Part shown: in pieces, positions 44,283 through 51,544 of the stretch
Numbering within the stretch: the first letter of the stretch is position 1
Layout: each line of letters begins with the position of its first letter
DNA from: Tunturiibacter empetritectus
GTDB lineage: Bacteria > Acidobacteriota > Terriglobia > Terriglobales > Acidobacteriaceae
Reading direction: 5' to 3'
NCBI RefSeq assembly: GCF_013410875.1
Contig: NZ_JACCCU010000002.1
Span: forward strand, 1,054,001 to 1,118,000
Length of the DNA: 64,000 nucleotides
Notes under the pieces: generated by a model
Told to the model about the DNA's origin: nothing
What the model saw: only the letters and a program-made list of their open reading frames with translations
The model's database searches: none
Position numbers and translations under genes: made by a program

Positions 44283-45563
44283 CTAATGAGCAGCCCATTC
44301 AATCTTGGTGAGATCAATACCTTCCTTCACCATCTCATACAAAGGCGAAAGCTCTCGCAGCTTCGAAACCACGTCGATGACCTTGTCCGAAACATAATCG
44401 ACCTCAGCCTTCGTGTTGAAGCGCCCAAGACCGAACCGGATCGAGCTGTGCGCCACATCGTCGCCCAGACCCAAAGCCTTCAATACATAAGATGGCTCAA
44501 GCGTCGCCGAGGTGCAAGCAGAGCCTGAAGAAACCGCAATATCGTTGATTCCCATCAGAAGGCTCTCGCCCTCAACATAGACGAAGCTCATATTCAGGTT
44601 GCCCGGCAGATGATGCGCCATGTTGCCGTTCACATGAACGTAGTCCAACGCCTTCTCAAACTTGGCCTTCATGTAGTCGCGCAACTCCTGCTCGCGCTTC
44701 GCCTCGGCCTCCATCTCTTGCCCGGCGATCTCGCAAGCCGCGCCAAGGCCAACGATACCCGGAACATTCAGCGTGCCCGACCGCATCCCGCGCTCATGAC
44801 CACCGCCGTTGATCTGCTCCGAGATCTGCACTCGCGGATTACGGCGACGAACGTACAGCGCCCCCACACCCTTCGGCCCGTAGACCTTATGCCCCGAGAG
44901 TGAGAGCACATCGATGTTGTCCTTCTGCACATCCACCGGAATCTTACCCACAGCCTGCACCGCATCGGTGTGAAAGATCACACCCTTCTCATGACACAGC
45001 TTGCCGATCTCGGCGATGGGCTGAATCACCCCAATCTCATTGTTGGCATACATGATCGAAACCAGGATCGTCTTATCGTCGATCGCACGCTTCAGATCCT
45101 CAAGATCAATCAACCCATCCGCCTGCACAGGCAGATAAGTCACGCGATAGCCCTGCTTTTCGAGCTTCTTGCACGTATCCAGAACTGCCTTGTGCTCGGT
45201 CACCTGCGTGATGATGTGGTTGCCGCGCTCGCGATACATCTCGGCGATTCCCTTCAGCGCGAGATTGTTCGACTCGGTCGCACCGCTGGTGAAGATAATC
45301 TCCTTAGCGGTCGCGCCAATCAACTTGGCTATCTGTTCCCGCGCCTTCTCCACCGCCTGCTCGGCCTCCCAGCCAAACATATGATTGCGGCTCGCTGCAT
45401 TGCCAAACACCTTGCCGAAATAAGGCAACATCGCATCCAGGACCCGCGGGTCCATCGGTGTCGTCGCGTGATTGTCCATATAAATCGGCAGCGTTACGCC
45501 AGCCGGCAGTGGTGCAGAGGACTCGCTGATCACTACGCCGCTATTGCTCATCTCGTTGCTCAT
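44283..45563 (-). CDS. iscS: Cysteine desulfurase IscS
   Basis: ATG at 45561-45563 with GGGAG upstream. Key sites: [14 protein letters not shown] (start of class V fold), [25 protein letters not shown], the PLP lysine in [10 protein letters not shown], and the catalytic Cys loop [14 protein letters not shown], with the mobile loop typical of group I IscS. ~426 residues, with a ~20-residue extra N-terminus. Supplies sulfur for cluster building on IscU. Confidence 0.96.
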   Translation of the reverse strand: MSNEMSNSGVVISESSAPLPAGVTLPIYMDNHATTPMDPRVLDAMLPYFGKVFGNAASRNHMFGWEAEQAVEKAREQIAKLIGATAKEIIFTSGATESNNLALKGIAEMYRERGNHIITQVTEHKAVLDTCKKLEKQGYRVTYLPVQADGLIDLEDLKRAIDDKTILVSIMYANNEIGVIQPIAEIGKLCHEKGVIFHTDAVQAVGKIPVDVQKDNIDVLSLSGHKVYGPKGVGALYVRRRNPRVQISEQINGGGHERGMRSGTLNVPGIVGLGAACEIAGQEMEAEAKREQELRDYMKAKFEKALDYVHVNGNMAHHLPGNLNMSFVYVEGESLLMGINDIAVSSGSACTSATLEPSYVLKALGLGDDVAHSSIRFGLGRFNTKAEVDYVSDKVIDVVSKLRELSPLYEMVKEGIDLTKIEWAAH

Positions 45564-45640
45564 CGTATCTCCCAAATCTCCCAAACTAATGCTTCTGACT
45601 CGTCACTCAACTCAAACTATCTATCATCGGCAGCGTACGG

Positions 45641-46108
45641 CTAAACCGCAATACTTACCAGACCACCGCCCACCGGCGCTCCCGGTCCAGCCTGCTCCGT
45701 ATCCCCGGCCTCGATCAAGTCCGCAATACGGATCCCGTTCAACAAATCCTTAATGCTGTCGTTGACCTTGCGCAGTGGTTCTTTGATGGTGCAATGCCCG
45801 GCAAGGTCGCAAGTTCCGTGAATCGTAATGCAGCTAGTAATAAAAAGCGGCCCGTCGATCGCCCGAATCACCTCAAAGGCCGTCATTTCCGTCGCACTGC
45901 GAGAGAGCGCATAGCCCCCATTGGTCCCAGCGTGCGAAACGAGCAGTCCAGCCTTCGCTAAAGTCTGTAGAATCTTCGCCAGCAACTGCGGTGGAATGTG
46001 ATACGCCTCTGCAATATCCTTGGCGCTGTGCGCGCTGCCGTCCGTCTGCTCTGCCAGATACTTCAGAGCCATCAGACCATAATCGGCTTTTTTGGTCAGA
46101 CGCAGCAT
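45641..46108 (-). CDS. iscR: IscR, Rrf2-family Fe-S regulator
   Basis: ATG 46106-46108 (MLRLTKKADYGLMALKYLAE) gives 155 residues; the longer frame was rejected. The Rrf2 helix-turn-helix is IAEAYHIPPQLLAKILQTLA. Three cysteines are spaced as in IscR (TSCITIHGTCDLAGHC) and should bind a [2Fe-2S] cluster. It is the first gene of iscR-iscS-iscU-iscA-hicA-hicB-hscB, and is expected to repress its own operon when Fe-S is plentiful. Confidence 0.93.
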   Translation of the reverse strand: MLRLTKKADYGLMALKYLAEQTDGSAHSAKDIAEAYHIPPQLLAKILQTLAKAGLLVSHAGTNGGYALSRSATEMTAFEVIRAIDGPLFITSCITIHGTCDLAGHCTIKEPLRKVNDSIKDLLNGIRIADLIEAGDTEQAGPGAPVGGGLVSIAV

Positions 46109-46150
46109 GTAGACTTCGCGCTCCCGCTCCCTGGAAATTGGGCGCAAATC

Positions 46151-46200
46151 AGACAATTCCAGTCCTAGATAGTGTACGTCCAAAATTCCATGCATGCAAC
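46151..46200 (-). promoter_or_regulatory. Candidate isc promoter with an overlapping dyad
   Basis: On the minus strand TTGCAT (46195-46200) and TACACT (46172-46177) are 17 bases apart. Just downstream a dyad-like TAGGACTGGAATTGTCTGA (about 46150-46168) overlaps the expected start and could be an IscR site. Weak evidence only. Confidence 0.35.
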
Positions 46201-46270
46201 AGGGGGCGAGTGCCCTCCGATTCAACATTCCTTCCAGCGTTTTTGCCGGACAAAAACTCCGGAATCCGGG

Positions 46271-46299
46271 TTGACAAGGGGTCTGCGGACGCGCAAAAT
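46271..46299 (+). promoter_or_regulatory. Candidate sigma-70 promoter for the 54-aa gene
   Basis: TTGACA at 46271-46276, a 17-base spacer and CAAAAT at 46294-46299, giving a start about 24 bases before the ATG at 46330. Confidence 0.45.
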
Positions 46300-46329
46300 C
46301 CATACCATTCACATTTTTTTCTCCCCAAA

Positions 46330-46494
46330 ATGACCGCCATCTGCAAACATCCCATTGTCAAAATCGTCGCCCGAGAGGAAGACGCCGAATTTGTTGAGTG
46401 TCAAAAATGCGGAGAAGTCTTCGATTCGGCCGAGTACAGTGATATCGCCATCGAAGAAAAATCCGCCCTCTCCGAGATTCCCTCAGACGACTAG
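46330..46494 (+). CDS. Small zinc-finger-like protein (54 aa)
   Basis: ATG 46330. MTAICKHPIVKIVAREEDAE followed by FVECQKCGEVFDSAEYSDIA, with C-x2-C plus an upstream Cys-x-His. It has a plausible promoter, is divergent from iscR, and its stop overlaps the stop of pgsA (CTAG at 46491-46494). No clear ribosome site, so translation is likely but not certain. Confidence 0.55.
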   Translation: MTAICKHPIVKIVAREEDAEFVECQKCGEVFDSAEYSDIAIEEKSALSEIPSDD

Positions 46495-47069
46495 ACGACC
46501 GTCTGCTCCGGTGGTGGAGTGCTCATCCTGCGAAGCACAATCCATGCATACTGGGCAGCAGACAGCGGAGCCAGCACTGCGATCGCGCGCACCAGAATAT
46601 CCCGCAGCGTCGCAAGCTGCGGGGACAGAAACAGCTTCTGACAGATCACCACAATCAAAGCGACGATCTGCACAAACGTGTTCAGCTTTCCCAACGCGCT
46701 CGGCCGAAAGTCCCGTAGCGTTCCCGTCGCAAACAGCAGCGTAGCGATCAACAAAATCCCAACATCGCGGCTGAAGACCAGAACCGTAACGTACAGCGGA
46801 ATCAGCCCAACATGCGTCAGCACCACAAACAGCGAACTCAGCAGCAATTTGTCCGCAATTGGGTCCAGATATAGTCCCAGCGTAGTCTTCTGGCTCAGCC
46901 ATCGAGCCAGCAATCCATCGAGCGCATCGCTGATGCCAGCCAGCATGAACAAGGCAAACGACACCCCGTAGTGCCCGTCCAGAATCTCAATCAAAAGGAA
47001 GGGGATAATAAAGAGCCGCATAAGCGTAAGCAGGTTCGGCGCGGCGCGAAATTGGCTCAGAAAGGGCAC
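46491..47069 (-). CDS. pgsA: CDP-diacylglycerol-glycerol-3-phosphate phosphatidyltransferase
   Basis: 192 residues, integral membrane. The CDP-alcohol phosphotransferase signature is intact: SDALDGLLAR followed by GLYLDPIADKLL (D-x2-D-G-x2-A-R-x8-G-x3-D-x3-D). It makes phosphatidylglycerol phosphate. The N-terminal AAPNLLTLMRLFIIPFLL is the family start. Adjacent to the tRNA-Val gene, divergent. Confidence 0.92.
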   Translation of the reverse strand: MPFLSQFRAAPNLLTLMRLFIIPFLLIEILDGHYGVSFALFMLAGISDALDGLLARWLSQKTTLGLYLDPIADKLLLSSLFVVLTHVGLIPLYVTVLVFSRDVGILLIATLLFATGTLRDFRPSALGKLNTFVQIVALIVVICQKLFLSPQLATLRDILVRAIAVLAPLSAAQYAWIVLRRMSTPPPEQTVV

Positions 47070-47149
47070 GTTGCGGGGTCAATCCATCCTAACCCAACCC
47101 CGACAAGGTTGCCCCAACCCCAATCTCCGTTTAGACTGAATGAACGCAC

Positions 47150-47226
47150 AGGCGCGTAGCTCAGTTGGTTAGAGCGCTACCTTGACACGGTAGAGGTCAG
47201 CGGTTCGAATCCGCTCGTGCCTACCA
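47150..47226 (+). tRNA. tRNA-Val (anticodon GAC), with encoded CCA
   Basis: Acceptor stem AGGCGCG pairs with CGTGCCT, and the sequence folds into a full cloverleaf with D-loop AGTTGGTTA, anticodon stem CTACC/GGTAG with loop TTGACAC (anticodon GAC) and T-arm AGCGGTTCGAATCCGCT, then ACCA. The integrase gene ends only five bases after it, so its 3' end is the probable attachment site. Confidence 0.97.
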
Positions 47227-47231
47227 TATCT

Positions 47232-48464
47232 TCAATCACTTACAATCTCCTTAGAAATAGCCGAGGGTCCAGACGGGTCCAATAAGCATTTCTCCGCCAT
47301 TCCCCTTCCCGCCCGCAGCATCTCAGCCACCTTCGACTGCGCCCGCCGCTTGTCCAGTGTGACAGCCTGCGCGTACACATCGAGCGTGATCTTCGCGCTC
47401 GCGTGCCGCAACAGTTCCTGTATCACCTTGACGTCTTCGCCGTTGGCCTTCAGCAAAGTCGAGAAGGTCCGCCGGAAGGTGTGCCAGCCAATTCGCTTCG
47501 TGATCTTTGCCCGCGTCGCTGCGGGGCGGATGCATCGTTTGAGGATGGCATCAGGGCTATAAGGCTGCTTCCCCTTCTTCCGCGTGCTGGCGAATATCCA
47601 GTCCTCCGGCTGGTTGTAGGGAGAAGCGCGTCTCCAAGTCAGCAGCTCCTCGGCGATCCAAGGATCAAGAGGAACCGGCTTCATCGAGGCCTCCGTCTTG
47701 CACGGTCCCACTACCTGCCGGTAGATCGACCGCGTGACAGCAAGTTCCAGTTCCTCGAGGTTGGCATCCTTCCACTTCAGAGCCATCAGCTCGCCGCGGC
47801 GAAGACCGGTCAGCGCGTCGAGCAACACCATCACCCGTTCCCGGCGTGAAAGCTCCTCGAATAAAGCGACCAGTTCTGCCACATCGAGGATGTCCGGAAT
47901 GGACTTCCGCTTCGCACTCTGCCGCACCATCGAGATGGGGTTTGAGTTCTGTGGAAGGAACTCGTGCCGGATCGCGTGATTAAACAGAACGCTCATAATG
48001 TTGCGGACCTTCGACTTGGTTCCCTTTGCAATGGGCAGGGTGCGAAGCCACTTCTCGACAGCTACTGCCCGCACCTCACGCAGCCCTGCGTCGCCCCACT
48101 TGGGCTCGACATACAATCGAAGAAAGTCTTTGTAGACGATCCGCGTTGAGTATGCCCGGCCTTCGTCGTCTTCCTGCATAGCACCCAGTTCATGCTGCTT
48201 GAAGTGTGTGATGAGAGCGGCGACCGAGACCGGCTGCTGAGGGAACCGGGGCTGCTCTTCGTTGATGGTGATGCGTAAAGATTCGGCAGCCCTTATGGCG
48301 CTCGATTCGGTGGGATACTTCTCGACCGTTCCGAGAACCACCTTGCGGCGAACCCGTTTTCCGCTGGCATCGGTCTCACGCCAGCGGAAGATCCAGCAGT
48401 CCGGGCCCTGCTTCCTCTTCATGCGGTTGATCATTCCTTGTTGGTATCGTGCCCTTCGAAACAT
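47232..48464 (-). CDS. int: Tyrosine integrase
   Basis: 410 residues. N-terminal SAM-like core-binding region (residues ~80-180), then the catalytic domain with R in GLRRGELM, H-x-x-R in WHTFRRTFS, His in ELLRHASAK and Tyr in DVYAQ. This is a phage-type site-specific recombinase. Its 3' end lies five bases from the tRNA-Val 3' end. GGGAGG precedes the ATG. Confidence 0.95.
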   Translation of the reverse strand: MFRRARYQQGMINRMKRKQGPDCWIFRWRETDASGKRVRRKVVLGTVEKYPTESSAIRAAESLRITINEEQPRFPQQPVSVAALITHFKQHELGAMQEDDEGRAYSTRIVYKDFLRLYVEPKWGDAGLREVRAVAVEKWLRTLPIAKGTKSKVRNIMSVLFNHAIRHEFLPQNSNPISMVRQSAKRKSIPDILDVAELVALFEELSRRERVMVLLDALTGLRRGELMALKWKDANLEELELAVTRSIYRQVVGPCKTEASMKPVPLDPWIAEELLTWRRASPYNQPEDWIFASTRKKGKQPYSPDAILKRCIRPAATRAKITKRIGWHTFRRTFSTLLKANGEDVKVIQELLRHASAKITLDVYAQAVTLDKRRAQSKVAEMLRAGRGMAEKCLLDPSGPSAISKEIVSD

Positions 48465-48537
48465 AAAGTCCTCCCGTTTCGTTGGCCACAGACCGCTGAT
48501 TTCGATGGTGCCATATTTTCAGCAGTTGGGTCGCAAA

Positions 48538-48747
48538 TTACTGCATTAAATTGCGGATATAGCCCTCCAGGCCGGAGGCGCGAAAACGCCATAATTTCCC
48601 GAATTTGAGGCCGGGAATCTCCCCTCGCCGTGCTCTTCGCTTTACCGTCTCGGGATGCACACGCATTAGTTCCGCAGCCTGCTGGCTGTCCAGTAAAGGC
48701 TCGAAGATCTCGGCCGCCTTCATCTGATCGTCTTCTTGCTTTTGCAT
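48538..48747 (-). CDS. xis: Excisionase-like HTH protein
   Basis: 69 residues with AGGAG seven bases before the ATG. The HTH motif LLDSQQAAELMRVHPETVKR is the MerR-like/excisionase type (PF12728), with a wing-like RRGEIPGLKFGKLWRF. Located just upstream of int in the same direction, as for xis-int pairs. It probably controls the direction of recombination and perhaps int expression. Confidence 0.85.
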   Translation of the reverse strand: MQKQEDDQMKAAEIFEPLLDSQQAAELMRVHPETVKRRARRGEIPGLKFGKLWRFRASGLEGYIRNLMQ

Positions 48748-48793
48748 CTTCGTCTCCTATCGGCACGTTTTCCCGGATTTCGCGAGATTGGGA

Positions 48794-48811
48794 AGTGCGA
48801 TCAATTGCACT
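48794..48811. promoter_or_regulatory. AGTGC/GCACT dyad upstream of xis
   Basis: AGTGCGATCAATTGCACT, arms of five bases with a symmetric interior except four positions. It lies 47 bases upstream of xis and might be an operator. Confidence 0.4.
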
Positions 48812-48853
48812 CCGTAGCGCCCATAGCCAGACGATAGGTTGAAATTATGGCGG

Positions 48854-48909
48854 CGATTATTACCTTTTGCGACGCATTATTCCATCTGAGGCAATAATCC
48901 AGAGCCACA
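48854..48909 (-). promoter_or_regulatory. 56-bp box, copy A, facing xis-int
   Basis: The same 56-bp sequence, inverted, is found at 50,693-50,748. Outside a 9-base variable centre, 46 of 47 bases agree. Copy A points left and lies about 105 bases upstream of xis. It contains CGATTATTACCTTTTGCGAC and CGCATTATT. Confidence 0.75.
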
Positions 48910-48988
48910 CTGTGTTGCATCGCGACCACAATTGTTAAAGCCTTCAGCTTGAGTCTTGCCCGGTTATGCGCGATGATCGATTTCATCG

Positions 48989-49432
48989 ATGAGCAGCACA
49001 CCCATCATTCCGCCAGGCGGTATGCCGCCAACCCCACCGCACTGGCTTGAGGAAAGCGATTGGATCGTCCTCATCGAGTTTCTACCAAAAGATGACGTCG
49101 AAGACCGCACGCAGGCCGCAGAGCGGATCGGGTACATGCTGGCGTATGCGCAAATGACCGACACCCGAATGCTGGCCCTTTTGGGTGATCCTCGAGCGGA
49201 CACGTACGAGCTGCTGTTCTCGTTCAATTCAACTGAGAACAAAGCTGAGTTCATCCGCCTTCTCAATTCAAACGAACTATCCGCCTGCGACGAAGAATTC
49301 ATTCAGGTCCCTCCGCAGGACGAGATCGATGCGGCCCAACCTATTGCTAAGGTTTTGCCTGAAGACGTTGTCCAGCGAGTCACTCTGATCGCAACCATGC
49401 TGATGGGCGGGCAGTCTGGAATCGTTCAGTAA
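48989..49432 (+). CDS. Unrecognised ICE protein (147 aa)
   Basis: 147 residues, rather acidic. No motif or family recognised. Its start region is Pro-rich (PPGGMPPTPPHW), and a helix-rich middle follows. It lies between the copy A box and the leader of the methyltransferase gene, so it could be an element-specific regulatory or entry factor, but nothing supports a particular role. Start has only a weak ribosome site. Confidence 0.6.
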   Translation: MSSTPIIPPGGMPPTPPHWLEESDWIVLIEFLPKDDVEDRTQAAERIGYMLAYAQMTDTRMLALLGDPRADTYELLFSFNSTENKAEFIRLLNSNELSACDEEFIQVPPQDEIDAAQPIAKVLPEDVVQRVTLIATMLMGGQSGIVQ

Positions 49433-49566
49433 AAGTCTGCGTCTTCGAAATGTCTGAAGGAGCGATTCTCGAAGACGTTCCTGCAGCACTTGAGTGATTG
49501 CCAATACTGATCCCCGCAACTCCATTGCTCTTCATTCGCGCGCGCGGACACTACTTCGGGCCTGGT

Positions 49567-49781
49567 CCGCCGCCCTTCGGACGGGGCGGGCTCTCCTTCG
49601 GCCTGACAGCCGCCCTCCGGGTTTCGGGTCTCTCCAAAACAATCTTCTGCAAAGAACACAGAACATTCTTTCGGCCTCCCGAAAATGCACCCGCTTGCCT
49701 TGGGAGGCGGGTCCCTCGCATCGCTTCGCGTGGTGTGTCCCGAGCGCCTTCAGAGGCAAGGGATCAAGAGGAGATTCAGAG
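49567..49781 (+). promoter_or_regulatory. Structured leader upstream of the DNA methyltransferase gene (copy 1)
   Basis: Shares a strong block with the leader of ssb (61,230-61,414), for example CTTGGGAG, TCGCTTCGCG and GTGTCCCGAG, at the same distance from the gene start. A hairpin TTTCGGG...CCCGAAA (49,622-49,684) encloses AATCTTCTG/CAGAACATT. The remaining part of the 349-base gap (49,433-49,566) shows nothing clear. Confidence 0.65.
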
Positions 49782-50504
49782 ATGGCAACCACGACCGTAG
49801 CAACCGCACAGCAGAGCAACTTCAACAACCAGATCCTTCACGGCAACTGCATCGAAGTCATGCGTCAGATGCCCACGAATAGCGTCGATTTCATACTAAC
49901 TGATCCACCGTATCTCGTGAACTACCGCGACCGCAGTGGACGCACGATTCAGAACGACGTCGATAAGAGCTGGCTCAAACCCGCGATGGCAGAAGCGTAT
50001 CGTGTACTGAAGCAGGACCGCGTCGCCGTCATGTTCTACGGGTGGACGAAGATCGATGCGTTCTTCGAAGCTTGGCGCAGCGCAGGTCTCCACCCTGTCG
50101 GACACATCGTATTTCGCAAGAGCTATAGCTTGAAGAGCAGGTTCCTCCGCTATCAGCACGAGCAGGCATTCCTACTAGCGAAGGGCAGGCCGCCACTCCC
50201 GAAGCAGCCGCTCGGCGATGTGATGGATATGCCCTACAGCGGCAACAAGCTTCATCCCACGCAGAAGCCGGTATCAGCACTCGCACAACTGATCTGTAGT
50301 TTCTCCATTCCAGGAGAGAACGTCCTTGATCCCTTCGCTGGAAGCGGAAGCACCTGCGCCGCATCGCTCCTTACGGGTCGTGAGTACATCGGCGTGGAGA
50401 TGGATGACGTGTACTACCAGCAGGCCAGCGAACGCTTAAAGAGAGTCCACCAGAGGGTCGCCGTAAGGCGATCTTCTGGTTCGGGCATTCCTACGCGAGT
50501 GTGA
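49782..50504 (+). CDS. DNA methyltransferase, beta class (N4/N6), orphan
   Basis: 240 residues. The catalytic motif IV DPPY (TDPPYLVNYRDR) comes before the AdoMet-binding motif I DPFAGSGST, the order of the beta class. An N-terminal MATTTVATAQQSNFNNQI leads into it. No restriction gene is adjacent. Such methyltransferases in conjugative elements usually protect incoming DNA. The specificity is unknown. Start ATG 49782 with GGAG upstream. Confidence 0.93.
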   Translation: MATTTVATAQQSNFNNQILHGNCIEVMRQMPTNSVDFILTDPPYLVNYRDRSGRTIQNDVDKSWLKPAMAEAYRVLKQDRVAVMFYGWTKIDAFFEAWRSAGLHPVGHIVFRKSYSLKSRFLRYQHEQAFLLAKGRPPLPKQPLGDVMDMPYSGNKLHPTQKPVSALAQLICSFSIPGENVLDPFAGSGSTCAASLLTGREYIGVEMDDVYYQQASERLKRVHQRVAVRRSSGSGIPTRV

Positions 50505-50692
50505 TGTTATCCGCATGCCGGTCGCGCCTCAATGCGAGCAGTCGCTCTGAGTCGCATGATCGTTGCCTTGACCCGCAGCACGCCCGCGGATTCTTTGCTA
50601 GTCATGGTGGGAATGCCAGGCTCTGCGCCTGCGCGGCGCGGTAGCTGAAGCCCATCTTCCCCTTCTCATGATGTGTTTTTTCGTTCGCAAAC
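50505..50692. other. Intergenic stretch between the methyltransferase gene and box copy B
   Basis: About 190 bases after the methyltransferase stop with no visible gene. It precedes the box at 50,693-50,748 and the VirB2 operon. Confidence 0.4.
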
Positions 50693-50748
50693 TGTGTCTC
50701 TGGATTATTGCTTTTAACGCAATAATGCGTCGCAAAAGGTAATAATCG
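50693..50748 (+). promoter_or_regulatory. 56-bp box, copy B, facing the T4SS genes
   Basis: Inverted copy of the box at 48,854-48,909, same orientation relative to the gene it precedes (virB2, 84 bases downstream). It contains the dyad ATTATTGC-TTTTAAC-GCAATAAT. Confidence 0.75.
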
Positions 50749-50832
50749 ACCTCCCTTTTGTCGCCTACTGTCGCTCCAGTCGTTGCAACGGAGAGTGCTC
50801 ACTCGCCGGAGATGCAAACGAAAGGAGCAGAC

Positions 50833-51159
50833 ATGCAACCCAGCCTTCCCACCAAACGGCTTCACTTCCGGCGATTGCGTTCGCAATGCCGGAGGTGGGC
50901 CATTCCAACGCTGATGTTCCTTGCCGCTCTGCCGGTCTACGCCCAGACCGGCGCTAGTCCATGGGAGAACGCGGTCAACGCCCTCAAGACCTCGTTCACT
51001 GGCCCCATCGCACAGGGTCTGTCGCTCGTGGCCATTGTCGTCGGAGGCCTGATGTTCGCCTACGGCGAAGGCCAGTCGAAGAAGATGCTCGCCGGCATCG
51101 TCTTCGGCATCGGCATGGCCATCGGCGCTGTGAACTTCATGGCCTGGCTCTTTCCGTAG
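50833..51159 (+). CDS. VirB2/TrbC-like pilin
   Basis: ATG 50833 with AAAGGAG upstream. 108 residues: a signal-like start (basic residues, then PTLMFLAALPVYAQTGA with AQ cleavage) and two hydrophobic helices, SLVAIVVGGLMFAYGEGQSK between them and FGIGMAIGAVNFMAWLFP at the end. This is the TrbC/VirB2 pattern: a small pilin precursor that forms the conjugative pilus. First gene of the transfer operon after box copy B. Confidence 0.88.
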   Translation: MQPSLPTKRLHFRRLRSQCRRWAIPTLMFLAALPVYAQTGASPWENAVNALKTSFTGPIAQGLSLVAIVVGGLMFAYGEGQSKKMLAGIVFGIGMAIGAVNFMAWLFP

Positions 51160-51220
51160 CAGTGTTTTGACGGCAGGCTCAATCACAACCCAAGGATGGT
51201 GGGCAGAAGGGACGTAGCGC

Positions 51221-51544
51221 ATGGCAGAGGGCGGTTCACAACGCGACGCACGTAGAAATAGGGTCTTCAAGGCGATGAACCGCCCGCTGACCGTGTTAGG
51301 CGCAGAACGGCGACTTTTCTTTGTTGCGCTGATTACAGGCGGCGCGATCTTCTCCATGCTGCACTCGCTGGTCGGTGGCATAGGCCTGTTCATCGTTGGG
51401 GTCATCATTGCGCAAGTCGCCACGAAGCACGACGTAGAGATCCTTCGCATCCTCTTCAACTCCGCAAAGTTCCACAGGCGCTACGACTCCATGAAGTGGG
51501 AGTCCACCGCAATCAGCGTCAGGACACGCAATGTTCAGAATTGA
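51221..51544 (+). CDS. VirB3/TrbD-like T4SS protein
   Basis: 107 residues with one or two hydrophobic segments in the middle (RLFFVALITGGAIFSMLHSL, then IGLFIVGVIIAQVA). A VirB3/TrbD is expected between VirB2 and VirB4, and length and layout match. It overlaps the next gene by 14 bases (51,531-51,544), a sign of translational coupling. Confidence 0.85.
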   Translation: MAEGGSQRDARRNRVFKAMNRPLTVLGAERRLFFVALITGGAIFSMLHSLVGGIGLFIVGVIIAQVATKHDVEILRILFNSAKFHRRYDSMKWESTAISVRTRNVQN

